From contig JAQCBT010000001.1 of NCBI GenBank assembly GCA_027621405.1, forward strand, positions 1 through 64,000: a DNA stretch of 64,000 nt, read 5' to 3'. Position 1 is the first letter of the stretch. Each line of letters opens with the position of its first letter. The notes below the pieces were generated by a model that did not search any database, was not told the DNA's origin, and saw only the letters and a list, made by a program, of their open reading frames with translations. The position numbers and the translations under genes were made by a program. Source of the stretch: Pseudomonadota bacterium. Its GTDB lineage: Bacteria; Pseudomonadota; Gammaproteobacteria; Pseudomonadales; Pseudohongiellaceae. Positions 45,671-54,705 of the stretch are shown here, piece by piece.

Positions 45671-45781
45671 CGCGCTGGCGCGCTCGTAGCAAACTGCTTT
45701 CGCAGTTTGTGATTCGAACTTTGATTGAATCAAAGTTCTCACCCTGCGGGCGGCGTTCCGCCGTCTGCGCTGCTGGCGCAG
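45671..45781. repeat. Run of five short hairpins downstream of tRNA-Phe
   Basis: Five consecutive inverted repeats: CGCG/CGCG (45671-45682), AAACTGC/GCAGTTT (45691-45708), GAACTTTGAT/ATCAAAGTTC (45716-45738), CGGCG/CGCCG (45751-45763) and CTGCGC/GCGCAG (45765-45781). None has a T-tract. They lie beyond the terminator of the minus-strand tRNA-Phe gene. An open frame on the minus strand across them is an artefact of this composition. Confidence 0.6.
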
Positions 45782-45828
45782 CTTTCGAACCACATCGATG
45801 GCTCTCATCCACCCCCGAACCCCACGCA

Positions 45829-45856
45829 TAAAAAAGCCCCGCTTTGCGAGGCTTTT
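45829..45856 (-). terminator. Rho-independent terminator of tRNA-Phe
   Basis: On the minus strand, AAAGCCTCGC pairs with GCGGGGCTTT (one G-U pair) around a short loop and is followed by a U-tract. It ends the transcript about 80 nt after the tRNA 3' end. Confidence 0.8.
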
Positions 45857-45860
45857 CTTT

Positions 45861-45904
45861 GTCCAGCAACAGATTCTCTCAGGCACCAGAGCTGTCTACG
45901 CGTC
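45861..45904. repeat. Additional copy of the AGCAACAGAT motif
   Basis: GTCCAGCAACAGATTCTCTC followed by GGCACCAGAGCTGTCTACGC, between the tRNA-Phe 3' end and its terminator. It matches the motif at 42341-42380, 45521-45570 and 45586-45635. Confidence 0.5.
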
Positions 45905-45933
45905 TGGTCGGGTGGCAGTAAGTGTGAGTGAGC

Positions 45934-46009
45934 TGGTGCCCAGGGGCGGAATCGAACCACCGACACGGGGATTTTCAGTCCCCTGCTCTACCAACTGAGC
46001 TACCTGGGC
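45934..46009 (-). tRNA. tRNA-Phe (GAA anticodon)
   Basis: A 76-nt cloverleaf on the minus strand with CCA encoded. Acceptor GCCCAGG pairs with CCTGGGC. The anticodon arm GGGGACTGAAAATCCCC presents GAA. The T arm has GGTTCGATTCC. A terminator lies downstream. Confidence 0.97.
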
Positions 46010-46221
46010 ATAAGGAGTGGCTACTTCATGAATCCGTCTGGATTTCGCAAAGTGCCTGCTTTCGCGAGCCGCGTATTAAATAGTTTCTCGGCCCCTGAGT
46101 CAAGGTATCCGTGGGCTCCGGGATCGCCGGTATTTTCTTTTGCCAGAATCAGATTTCCTCGTTCTCGAGCGGGAATGGCTCTAGAATCACGGCCATTGTA
46201 TGAAAGCGTAATGGTTCCGCC

Positions 46222-47523
46222 ATGCCCTCACCGAAGTCTGCCATTGGCCTGAAATTCAATGCCCATCCACGGCTGGCTGGCCTTGAGGCTTCGGCGACCC
46301 TGGCCATTAATGAGCGTAGCCAGCGGCTTGTCGCGGAGGGGCGCAGGATCTTCAGGTTTGGGCTGGGGCAGTCGCCATTTCCGGTCCCGGATCCTGTCGT
46401 GAAGGCGCTGCAGGCCAATGCTCACCAGAAGGACTATCTGCCTGTGCGGGGGCTGCTGCCATTGCGTGAGGCGGTCGCTGCCTGGTTCAGGCGGCGCTAT
46501 GGCCTCACATTCCAGGCGCAGAATATTCTGATCGCCCCCGGTTCGAAGGAACTCTTGTTCCTCATTCAAATGGCGCTGGATACGATATTGATCCTGCCCA
46601 GCCCCAGTTGGGTGTCTTATCATCCACAATCGCGCCTGGCGGGTAATTCGACCCTGTGGATTGAGACGAGGGAAGCCGACGACTGGATGCTGAGGCCGGA
46701 AGCCTTACTCGCGGCTTGCCGGGAAAAACTGGCTGGCAAGACAGGCGTGCTCTTGTTGAACTATCCCAATAATCCAACCGGTGCCACCTTTACGACTGAA
46801 CAACTCAAGCTTCTTGCAGAAGCAGCCAGAGAGTTGGGCATACTGGTGTTGAGTGATGAAATCTATGGTGAGGTTGACCATCGCCACAATCATCATTCCA
46901 TCGCCAGCCATTACCCGGAAGGAACGATTGTGACTACCGGCTTGAGTAAATGGTGTGGAGCCGGTGGCTGGCGTCTGGGGGTAGCCGCGTTTCCAGAAGG
47001 GCTCGCCTCCCTTGTCGATGCCATCGCCAATATAGCCAGCGAAACCTATACCAGCACCAGTGCCCCGATTCAGTATGCAGCGATCACAGCGTTCTCCGAA
47101 GATCCGGCGATCGATACCTACCTGGATGATTGCTGCCGGATTCTCACCTTTGTACAAGCCTGGGTACGGGAGTCGTTACTGAATAGCGGGGTCAGTGTTC
47201 CTGAAGGAACGGGTGGCTTCTACCACTTCCTGAATTTTGAGACCCATCGGCAGGCGCTGTCCGCGCGGGGGATTACCGACAGCGCGACTCTTTGTGAAAG
47301 TCTACTGGAAGAAACCGGAATCGCACTTCTGCCAGGAACCGCGTTTGGACGTCCGGCGAATGAGCTGACAGTACGCCTGTCATACGTTGACTTCGATGGT
47401 GCACAAGCATTACAGCAACTTGCGTTAATAGAAGGTGATCAGGAGCAGGCGAAGGAAGTGCTATTCCCTCGGATTCTCGAAGCAATGCAAGTATTTTCGG
47501 CATGGGTCCAGGCGCTTGACTGA
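46222..47523 (+). CDS. PLP-dependent aminotransferase, class I/II
   Basis: A 433-residue fold-type I aminotransferase. Landmarks are DYLPVRGLLPLREAVAAWF, APGSKELLFLIQ, NYPNNPTGATF, LSDEIYGEVDH and the PLP lysine in TTGLSKWCGAGGWRLGV. The C-terminal domain closes with ELTVRLSYVDFDG. It transfers amino groups between amino acids and oxo acids; specificity is unknown. It precedes an N-formylglutamate amidohydrolase and a YfcC transporter on the same strand, suggesting amino-acid catabolism. The ribosome site is weak. Confidence 0.9.
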   Translation: MPSPKSAIGLKFNAHPRLAGLEASATLAINERSQRLVAEGRRIFRFGLGQSPFPVPDPVVKALQANAHQKDYLPVRGLLPLREAVAAWFRRRYGLTFQAQNILIAPGSKELLFLIQMALDTILILPSPSWVSYHPQSRLAGNSTLWIETREADDWMLRPEALLAACREKLAGKTGVLLLNYPNNPTGATFTTEQLKLLAEAARELGILVLSDEIYGEVDHRHNHHSIASHYPEGTIVTTGLSKWCGAGGWRLGVAAFPEGLASLVDAIANIASETYTSTSAPIQYAAITAFSEDPAIDTYLDDCCRILTFVQAWVRESLLNSGVSVPEGTGGFYHFLNFETHRQALSARGITDSATLCESLLEETGIALLPGTAFGRPANELTVRLSYVDFDGAQALQQLALIEGDQEQAKEVLFPRILEAMQVFSAWVQALD

Positions 47524-47631
47524 AATATACTCGGGTTGGGTTTGTGCAGGGCGCTTCCGCTATCGGCGCAATCTTCGCACAATGGCTGCTGGCTGCTCAG
47601 TTGAACCTGACACATGGGGTGACCAGCGCGT

Positions 47632-48501
47632 GTGAACGAGCCATTTACCTTGACACTGCCGGTGGCGCAAGCCGAGTTGCCACTATTGCTGGATTCCCCC
47701 CACAGCGGGAACGAATTCCCCGCCGGATTTCGCAGTATAGCGTCTCGTGAGGCATTGCTCACCGCATGGGATGCCCACGTAGAAGAGCTGTGGTCTGGCG
47801 CTGTGGAACACGGAGCGTCGCTGCTGCAGGCGAATTTCCCACGGGTTGTCATCGATCCCAATCGAGCTGGTAATGGCATAGATCCTGAACTACTCGCACA
47901 ACCATGGCCTGCTGCCTGGGATCCCATTGCGCCGTCAGCCTATAGCCAGCGCGGGATGGGCTTGATCCGGCGCTATATTCTTCCGGGCCAGCCGATGTAC
48001 CTGCATCCACTCTCCCCGGATGAAATTCGAAAGCGAATAGAGACACTGTACGCGCCCTACCACCTTGCTCTGCATACGCGATTGCAAGCACTGCGGGACC
48101 GCTATGGGAGGGCCTGGCACATCAATTGCAATTCCATGAAATCGGCAGGTAACGCCATGAACGTCGACGCGGGTCGGTCAAGACCTGACTTTGTAGTGAG
48201 CGATGCGGAAGGGAAGAGTAGTGATTCAGGTTTCGGCGACCAGATCGTCGAAGTGCTGTCGGGCATGGGTTATTCGGTGCAACGCAATGATCCCTACAAG
48301 GGAGGATATATCGTGAGGCACTACGGCAATCCCGTAAATGGCATCAACAGCATACAGATCGAGATAAACCGCCGCCGCTATTTCGATGAAGCCCGGTTTG
48401 TGAAGTCGGCTGAATTTTCTTCCTTGCGCCAGAACCTGACAGTACTATCCAGTCGCCTGGCCGCGATGATAAGGCGTGAACTAGGCGGTGAATGCCAGTG
48501 A
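47632..48501 (+). CDS. N-formylglutamate amidohydrolase family protein
   Basis: A 289-residue hydrolase starting at GTG. Landmarks are LLDSPHSGNEFPAGF, ARVVID-like FPRVVIDPNRAG, HINCNSMKS and the C-terminal GINSIQIEINRRRYFDE, typical of the FGase/HutG family that releases formate from N-formylglutamate or acts on related amides. No other hut genes are present, so the physiological substrate is uncertain. No nearby in-frame ATG could serve as start. It is followed 43 bp later by the YfcC transporter. Confidence 0.9.
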   Translation: MNEPFTLTLPVAQAELPLLLDSPHSGNEFPAGFRSIASREALLTAWDAHVEELWSGAVEHGASLLQANFPRVVIDPNRAGNGIDPELLAQPWPAAWDPIAPSAYSQRGMGLIRRYILPGQPMYLHPLSPDEIRKRIETLYAPYHLALHTRLQALRDRYGRAWHINCNSMKSAGNAMNVDAGRSRPDFVVSDAEGKSSDSGFGDQIVEVLSGMGYSVQRNDPYKGGYIVRHYGNPVNGINSIQIEINRRRYFDEARFVKSAEFSSLRQNLTVLSSRLAAMIRRELGGECQ

Positions 48502-48544
48502 TGGGCCAACCTGCAGGGTAGCAAATAGAAAGTAGAAAAATGCA

Positions 48545-49936
48545 ATGAAAGCAGAAGAGACTTCGCGCAAGGGTACTAATCCCGTCATCATATTGATGAG
48601 TATTCTCGTGCTTGCCAGCCTCATGACCTGGCTCGTGAGTTCGGGTGCCTATGAGCGCGAAGGCAGGCTCATTGTGCCGGAGAGTTTCGAGCTCATTACC
48701 AAGGAGCGCAGCATTCGGGGACTGTTGCTTGCACCTGACACGGCAGTAGGGGTCGCGGCTCCGGTCAGTGTCGTTCAAACACTGCTCGCTATCCCGGCGG
48801 GCCTGGAACGCGGCGCGAGCCTCATCTTCATGGTTCTGATCATTGGCGGGATGTTCGGCATTCTCGACAAGGCAGGGGTCGTGGACAATGGCATTAATCG
48901 CTTGCTGAAGATGGTCAAGGGCAATATCAGTCTTCTGGTCATTGTGCTTATGACAGTGTTCTCCGCCGGCAGCGCATTTCTGGGGTTGGCTTCTGAATAT
49001 CTCATTGTTATTCCTGTGATGACGGCCATGGCTACTCGCATCGGCTTGCCCGCCATTGTCGGCTTCGCCATCGTCAACCTTGCTGTGAAGATCGGCTATC
49101 TGGCTTCGGTTACCAATCCCATACCGCTTACTATTGCGCAACCGCTGGTTGGTGTGCCGATTTTCAGCGGTGTTGGTCTGAGACTGTTTTTCTATATCGT
49201 ATTCCTGGTGAGTGGTATTGGGTTCATGTTGTACAAGCTGCGTGATGTAAGTCGGAATGTAGAATTTGACTTCCATGAACTAAAGGTACCACCTCTCGCA
49301 ATCCGGGAAGGCTTGATGTTGTTGGTGTTGGTCGTGGGTATTATCACAATCATTGTAGGTTCTACCCGATTGCAGTGGGCGCATCACGAGCTTACGGCTT
49401 GCTATATCGCTGTCAGTATTGCATTGGGATGCAGCAGTGAGATGAGTGCCAACGAAGCAGTTGAGGCGTTCATCTCTGGCATGAAGAAAGTGTTGTTGGC
49501 GAGTTCCCTGATCGGGGTGGCGATGGCTGTGACCATGGTGCTGGAACAGGGCCAGATTCTCGATACCATCGTAAACGCACTCAATGGAGCGATCGGTGAG
49601 AATGGGGCCTATCTCACCGCGGTGTGGATGTTTTTCTCGCAGTTACTGCTGGATTTCCTGATACCTTCAACGTCTGGTCAGGCGGCCGTAACGATGCCGA
49701 TACTCGCACCACTTAGCCAATTGGCTGGTGTTGGGCCACAGACGACAGTGTCGGCGTTTCTATTTGGCAATGGGATTACCAACATGCTGACACCTACTTC
49801 AGGAACCTTGCTGGCCTATCTGGCGGCCGGGCGCATTGAATGGTTAGCGTGGGTGCGCTATATCCTGCCAGCTTGGGCTGGCTTTATCGCCCTGGCATGT
49901 TTGTTGTTGGCTGTGGCTGTTGTGCTGGGTGCCTGA
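48545..49936 (+). CDS. YfcC/DcuC-family membrane transporter
   Basis: A 463-residue polytopic membrane protein with about 12 hydrophobic segments. The N-terminal PVSVVQTLLAIPAGLERG, the SAFLGLASEYLIVIPVM segment, and the C-terminal PSTSGQAAVTMPILAPL and PTSGTLLAYLAAGRIEWLAW are typical of the YfcC family (C4-dicarboxylate anaerobic carrier fold). Members are predicted to move peptides, amino acids or dicarboxylates. It follows the FGase gene and presumably imports its substrate or a product. Confidence 0.88.
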   Translation: MKAEETSRKGTNPVIILMSILVLASLMTWLVSSGAYEREGRLIVPESFELITKERSIRGLLLAPDTAVGVAAPVSVVQTLLAIPAGLERGASLIFMVLIIGGMFGILDKAGVVDNGINRLLKMVKGNISLLVIVLMTVFSAGSAFLGLASEYLIVIPVMTAMATRIGLPAIVGFAIVNLAVKIGYLASVTNPIPLTIAQPLVGVPIFSGVGLRLFFYIVFLVSGIGFMLYKLRDVSRNVEFDFHELKVPPLAIREGLMLLVLVVGIITIIVGSTRLQWAHHELTACYIAVSIALGCSSEMSANEAVEAFISGMKKVLLASSLIGVAMAVTMVLEQGQILDTIVNALNGAIGENGAYLTAVWMFFSQLLLDFLIPSTSGQAAVTMPILAPLSQLAGVGPQTTVSAFLFGNGITNMLTPTSGTLLAYLAAGRIEWLAWVRYILPAWAGFIALACLLLAVAVVLGA

Positions 49937-50002
49937 CGGTTGCAGCCGACTCTAAGAATGGATCTGGATTTTTAGCGCGGGGTAGAAAACTGTCGACGGT
50001 TC

Positions 50003-50275
50003 CTAGTCTTCCGGCGGCACATAACCTTCTGCTACATCATGCGCCTCGTTGCTCAGGAATTTTTCCATTTCCTGCTGCAGGTATTCACGGGCTTGTGGAT
50101 CCACCAGGCTGAGCTGCTTCTCATTTATGAGCATGGTTTGTTGCGCCAGCCATTCCTGCCAGGCCTGCAGGGAAACGGTCTCGAAGATTTCCTGGCCCTT
50201 GGCACCGGGATAGGGTGGCGCGGGTAGTCCGGGTAGTTCCTTACCATATTTCCTGCAATTTACTGTGCGAGCCAT
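50003..50275 (-). CDS. yggX: Fe(2+)-trafficking protein YggX
   Basis: A 90-residue protein: [17 protein letters not shown], the [13 protein letters not shown] loop, and [18 protein letters not shown]. The length and these segments are those of YggX, which protects iron-sulfur proteins from oxidative damage. It lies 15 bp downstream of mutY, a common gammaproteobacterial arrangement, and is probably cotranscribed with it. Confidence 0.95.
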   Translation of the reverse strand: MARTVNCRKYGKELPGLPAPPYPGAKGQEIFETVSLQAWQEWLAQQTMLINEKQLSLVDPQAREYLQQEMEKFLSNEAHDVAEGYVPPED

Positions 50276-50290
50276 CTGCGTATTCTCCTG

Positions 50291-51421
50291 CTACCTGGGG
50301 AGGCGGGCCAGCAGCTTCTTGATAGGTGCGGCCAATCCAACCTCCATTGAACCGTCGAGAGGGTACCAGATGTATCGTCGAGGTTCAGCAAACTCTCGTG
50401 CGCTGCCTTTGAAGTAACTATGAATTGGTGTGATATCCAGATGATAGTGACTGAAAGTATGGCGCAGGGGAGGTAATTTGCTGACTGGCTCCGATTGGAT
50501 GTTGAGGTCAGGTAGTCCGGCAGGTAACACCAGTTCGTTGCACTGGGTTGGATGCAATACCCATCCAGCCTCCGAAACAGGTTCGGACACCTTGTTTGCC
50601 AGATCCTTCTCGTATTCTGGGAAGGAGTAGAGTCCACCCCAGATGCCTTGCGCCGGACGCTTCTCCAGCATCACTTCACCGTCATCATTCTGGATGATGT
50701 ACATCACGACAGACTTTACGGGTAGCACCTTCCTGGGTTTCTTGCCCGGAATGTGCGCCTGCTTGTCTTCTTTACAGGCTATACAGTCATGATTCAGGGG
50801 GCAGTGAGTGCAGTCTGGATTCGACCGGGTGCATACCATTGCGCCCAGGTCCATCATGGCCTGGGTGTACTGCGCGACCTGCCGGCTTGGAGTGAGCGCA
50901 TCGGCAAGTTCCCATAGTCTGTTCTTGATGGCAGATTGTTCCGGCCAGCCTTCGATGCCGTGATAGCGGGTGAGTACACGTTTCACATTGCCGTCCAGTA
51001 TGGAGGCACGAATATTCATGGACAGTGCAGCTATTGCGCCTGCGGTGGAGCGTCCGATGCCAGGAAGCGATTCCAGCGCAGCCAGTTCAGTGGGGAATTC
51101 TCCCCCGTGCATTGCTACAACGATACTGGCAGCCTTGTGCAGGTTGCGTGCACGGGCGTAGTAGCCGAGGCCGGTCCACAGGTGTAACACCTGGTCGAGT
51201 TCGGCACTGGCCAGGGTATGGACGTCAGGGAAGCGCGCCATGAAGCGTTGATAATAATCGATGACGGTGCTGACCTGGGTCTGCTGCAGCATTATCTCGG
51301 AAACCCAGACCCGGTATGGAGTCGGGTCCTCTTGCCAGGGCAGGTCTTTGCGACCGTGCTGGGTGAACCAGTCCAGGACGCTGTCCGCGAAACCCGTATT
51401 GCCTGTAGCACTGTTGTTCAT
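50291..51421 (-). CDS. mutY: A/G-specific adenine glycosylase MutY
   Basis: About 376 residues from the ATG at 51421. The catalytic Glu lies in VSEIMLQQTQV. The helix-hairpin-helix ESLPGIGRSTAGAIAAL precedes the catalytic Asp in ILDGNVKRVL. A [4Fe-4S] cluster loop has four Cys spaced C-x6-C-x2-C-x5-C (CTRSNPDCTHCPLNHDC). The C-terminal NUDIX-like domain (about 230-376) recognises 8-oxoG. It removes A opposite 8-oxoG. The longer upstream frame to 51724 is not coding, since it overlaps the previous gene. Confidence 0.96.
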   Translation of the reverse strand: MNNSATGNTGFADSVLDWFTQHGRKDLPWQEDPTPYRVWVSEIMLQQTQVSTVIDYYQRFMARFPDVHTLASAELDQVLHLWTGLGYYARARNLHKAASIVVAMHGGEFPTELAALESLPGIGRSTAGAIAALSMNIRASILDGNVKRVLTRYHGIEGWPEQSAIKNRLWELADALTPSRQVAQYTQAMMDLGAMVCTRSNPDCTHCPLNHDCIACKEDKQAHIPGKKPRKVLPVKSVVMYIIQNDDGEVMLEKRPAQGIWGGLYSFPEYEKDLANKVSEPVSEAGWVLHPTQCNELVLPAGLPDLNIQSEPVSKLPPLRHTFSHYHLDITPIHSYFKGSAREFAEPRRYIWYPLDGSMEVGLAAPIKKLLARLPR

Positions 51422-51426
51422 ACGGG

Positions 51427-51861
51427 TTACTTGAGAGTCCACTCCACTTCCATGGTGTCGCCATAGGCGGTGGCCTGCCAATGCCCCTGCAGCTGTCTGG
51501 CTTTCTCGTGTACGGCAGCACCGAGTTCGCCACAGTCCCGATCGGGAAGTAGATGGGACAGGGTCGCGATGTAGCGCACTACAGGTGCGTCGATACGCAT
51601 AAGAGTCTGTATAGGGCCGGCCAGCGTTTCTGCTAACTGGATATAGGGTCCGCCCATACCTTCGCCATTCAAGGGAGCACCCCTGGCGACCAGGCCCCAG
51701 AAACCCTCGTCGAGGCCAACGCATTCCTCGGCGGCCAGATGGGCGAAGTCATGACGCAGGAAACTGCGGCTGTTCAGCGTTGCCTCATCCATACTGCCGT
51801 CATCCCGTATGACCTGGACGCGATGCTCTTGGTCGGAGAGTTTAGTGAACCGAATTTTCAT
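51427..51861 (-). CDS. Conserved hypothetical protein upstream of mutY
   Basis: A 144-residue soluble protein without a signal peptide or membrane segment. Features are MKIRFTKLSDQEHRVQVIRD, RSFLRHDFAHLAAEE and a C-terminal WQATAYGDTMEVEWTLK strand. I do not recognise a named family. It ends 5 bp before the mutY start and follows asmA by 30 bp, so it belongs to the asmA-mutY-yggX operon. Function unknown. Confidence 0.8.
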   Translation of the reverse strand: MKIRFTKLSDQEHRVQVIRDDGSMDEATLNSRSFLRHDFAHLAAEECVGLDEGFWGLVARGAPLNGEGMGGPYIQLAETLAGPIQTLMRIDAPVVRYIATLSHLLPDRDCGELGAAVHEKARQLQGHWQATAYGDTMEVEWTLK

Positions 51862-51891
51862 TGCGCGGACACTGAGGACTGTTCCCTGCTG

Positions 51892-53916
51892 CTAGTTGAA
51901 GATGCTGCGCAGCAAACCGCGTGCCGAATCCTGCAGTTCGGTGGGTGCCTGGTCCGTGATGACTTCTTGCAGCCGATTGCGCACTGCATTGGTGCCTATC
52001 TGGCCGAATATCTCGCGCACCCGGGTAAAGTCCGGCCGACAGTAGCGATTCACAGGATCGTCAAATGCGGCGCTGCAGTCTACCGGCCAGGGAACATCGT
52101 GATAGAGGTTGTTGATAGGAATGGTCTGGGTAAAAGGTTCCCCAAGAACAGTAAATAGCAGGTCATAGTCGAACGTACCTGCTTCCATATCCAGGCCACC
52201 TCCGCCGCTGACGTCGAAGTTGTCCATGCGCAGCTTGAGTTCCTGGTCGGTATCCAGGCCATCATTAACGAGCCAGTAGCCGCTCATGGAATTGAAGCGA
52301 ATGACATCGGGCCACTGTTGTATGGCCTCGCCAGTCGGGCTCAGCGCCGCGATGGCAGTAAAGACCTGCTTGATGACTCCTATGTCCACGGAGTTCTCCG
52401 TTACCCGAAACGCGGTGTTACCGGATACGGAATCCATGAGAGCCGATGCGGTGAGGCCCCTGGCGGTGTAATTGGACTCTGCCTGCAGGAAGCCGGACAC
52501 TGTGCTTAAGCGCGACACAGAAGGTGCCAGTTCTGCCAAATTAAGATCCTGAATCGCCGAGCCCACCTGAAGTTCCGGCGTTGTACTGCGTGCATCGATG
52601 CGAAGCGTACCTTGCACATTGCCCTCGAACAGTTCAACTGGAGTGAGTTCTATATCCAGCACGCCGTCTTCAACATTCGTATACAGATTGATGTTGTCCA
52701 GTCGAATGTTATTGGCAGTGACCGAGTCGATCGCCACCGAGCCGAGCAGGCTTATGCTGCGCAATAGCTCCGCTGGGATTTCCGTTTCTGGCTGGTATTG
52801 CGCAACCTGGTTCTGGGCGGGTTCGGGCTCGGCTTCCACTGCAGCATTCTCATCAGCCTCTTCTGTGTCAGGAAACAGGGGAGTGAGGTCGATGTCGCCA
52901 GCGATAACACTGTAGCTGACACTGGTAGGCGCCAGCCCGGTAGCGAAGCGCACGTCAGCGGTGGCGTTAATCGTGGTGCCGGCAAAATTCAGCTCAAAGC
53001 GCGGCACCGATAGTTGTTGCGAATTCCCTTCTATCTCCAGTTGCAGGCTCAGTTGTCGCCCGGCATCCAGCGCAAGGTCGAGCTGGGGGTTTGGTTCGCG
53101 CAGGGCCAGGGACTCCATCAGGCCCAACACATCGAATGGCGCAGCGGAAAAATTAGCCTGCAGCGTTGGCGATTCGTTCAGTCCGGCCAGGGCGACGGAG
53201 CCTTGCAGGAGCATCGGGGTGACACTCAGTCGAACATTGTCGAGATTGGCACTGCCTGCTGCGAGGTCACTGCGGATATCTGCATACAGGGACATGGGAA
53301 TCGGTGCCGACATGCCATTGTTTTCGTAGTCGAATTGCAGGTCGACAGAGAATGGACGTCCGGCAAGATTGGTGTCCGTGGAGTCCAGGTTCAGATTGTC
53401 GATCCGGTAACGCAGTCCCTGTGACTGATCCTGGATATCGATACTGGCATTGGCGATGCGCAATCGTTCGATGGAAAGGCCTTGGAGGGGATAGTCATTC
53501 GCCGCGTCCCCTGCAGTTGGCTGCACTTCGTCCTCTTCATTTATAGTCCAGATGCTGCGGCCATCGGCCTGTACGAAGTAATTGGCATGGAAGTTCTCGG
53601 CCGTGATTTCTTCTACCCGGAACTCACCGCCGAGAATTGACAGCAGATCAATCTGCAAGACAGCACGACTGGCCGAGGCCAGTTCCTGGGGAAAGGCCGG
53701 ATTGCGCGCCCGAATATCATTCAGGGACAGGCCCAGGGTGGGGAAGAGGCTGAGGGACAGATCACCCCCGATGATCAAGTCATATCCGGTGGCATCCCTG
53801 ACGGCAGCCTGGATCGCTTGCTTGTTGCGCTCGGTGTTTACCTGGGACAACAGCAGCAGGAAGCCTATTGCCAACACCACGACCAGGGCGATCAGGACTT
53901 TGGGGAAATTCTTCAT
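51892..53916 (-). CDS. asmA: AsmA family protein
   Basis: About 674 residues from the ATG at 53916 (MKNFPKVLIALVVVLAIG). An N-terminal membrane anchor precedes a long periplasmic repeat region. The AsmA N-terminal landmark GGDLSLSLFPTLGLSLNDI is present, with many beta strands and a C-terminal DFDVSGGGGLDMEAGTFDY segment. AsmA-type proteins bridge the envelope and support lipid transport to the outer membrane. A short upstream extension to 53958 is possible. It heads a minus-strand operon with mutY and yggX. Confidence 0.9.
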   Translation of the reverse strand: MKNFPKVLIALVVVLAIGFLLLLSQVNTERNKQAIQAAVRDATGYDLIIGGDLSLSLFPTLGLSLNDIRARNPAFPQELASASRAVLQIDLLSILGGEFRVEEITAENFHANYFVQADGRSIWTINEEDEVQPTAGDAANDYPLQGLSIERLRIANASIDIQDQSQGLRYRIDNLNLDSTDTNLAGRPFSVDLQFDYENNGMSAPIPMSLYADIRSDLAAGSANLDNVRLSVTPMLLQGSVALAGLNESPTLQANFSAAPFDVLGLMESLALREPNPQLDLALDAGRQLSLQLEIEGNSQQLSVPRFELNFAGTTINATADVRFATGLAPTSVSYSVIAGDIDLTPLFPDTEEADENAAVEAEPEPAQNQVAQYQPETEIPAELLRSISLLGSVAIDSVTANNIRLDNINLYTNVEDGVLDIELTPVELFEGNVQGTLRIDARSTTPELQVGSAIQDLNLAELAPSVSRLSTVSGFLQAESNYTARGLTASALMDSVSGNTAFRVTENSVDIGVIKQVFTAIAALSPTGEAIQQWPDVIRFNSMSGYWLVNDGLDTDQELKLRMDNFDVSGGGGLDMEAGTFDYDLLFTVLGEPFTQTIPINNLYHDVPWPVDCSAAFDDPVNRYCRPDFTRVREIFGQIGTNAVRNRLQEVITDQAPTELQDSARGLLRSIFN

Positions 53917-54076
53917 AATAGGTACAACTGGGAACTCTACTCGTCGGAAATTGTGCAACCAGGCCGGAAATCGGTGTCCCTAGTCTACCGGAACGGCCCA
54001 ATTCATGCACGATTGCAGCCTTTTACTCGAGCGGAGGCGGCATTATAATGCGCCTTTTCCTTCAACAGGCAGATTC

Positions 54077-54682
54077 ATGAGCGCGCCAGCTCCGAAACCC
54101 CGACAGGCCACTGTCGAGCGCAACACCAAAGAAACCCAAATCACCGTTTCCGTGAATCTCGACGGCAGCGGCAAGCTCGAGGTGGAAACAGGATTGCCGT
54201 TTCTCGATCATATGCTGGACCAGATTGCCCGCCACGGCCTCGTGGATCTGGCCATCAAGGCCGCAGGCGATCTCGAAATCGATGCGCACCACACAGTTGA
54301 AGACATCGGCATTACTCTCGGGCAGGCAGTTAACAAGGCACTGGACAAGACGGGAATCCGTCGCTATGGCCACGCCTATGTGCCCCTCGATGAAGCCTTG
54401 TCGCGGGTAGTCATCGATTTCTCGGGTCGTCCCGGCCTCGACTACCACGTGCAATTTGTGAAAGGCACCGTGGGCAATTTCGATGTGGACCTGTTTCACG
54501 AGTTCTTCCAGGGCTTTGTGAACCACGCCATGGTGACCCTGCACATCGATAACATCCGTGGCGCCAATGCGCATCACCAGATCGAAACCATCTTCAAGGC
54601 ATTCGGCCGGGCCCTGCGCGTGGCGATGGAGGCCGACCCACGTCAATCCGGAGTGATTCCTTCTACCAAGGGCACGCTCTGA
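54077..54682 (+). CDS. hisB: Imidazoleglycerol-phosphate dehydratase
   Basis: About 201 residues from the ATG at 54077. It is the monofunctional enzyme of histidine biosynthesis, without the N-terminal phosphatase domain of E. coli HisB. The metal-binding motifs DAHHTVED and GANAHHQIE are intact, with [13 protein letters not shown]. It starts the hisB-hisH-hisA-hisF cluster. An upstream frame to 54005 lacks similarity and is non-coding. Confidence 0.96.
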   Translation: MSAPAPKPRQATVERNTKETQITVSVNLDGSGKLEVETGLPFLDHMLDQIARHGLVDLAIKAAGDLEIDAHHTVEDIGITLGQAVNKALDKTGIRRYGHAYVPLDEALSRVVIDFSGRPGLDYHVQFVKGTVGNFDVDLFHEFFQGFVNHAMVTLHIDNIRGANAHHQIETIFKAFGRALRVAMEADPRQSGVIPSTKGTL

Positions 54683-54705
54683 TTCAATTCTGAAGTCGAA
54701 GTCAG

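Noticed and set aside
45470-45886. A 138-codon minus frame and overlapping frames across the hairpin run
   Set aside because: The frames follow the palindromic composition and run over the tRNA terminator; Arg-rich low-complexity translation.
51422-51724. N-terminal extension of MutY to 51724
   Set aside because: It overlaps the preceding gene in another frame, and the true MutY N-terminus begins at 51421.
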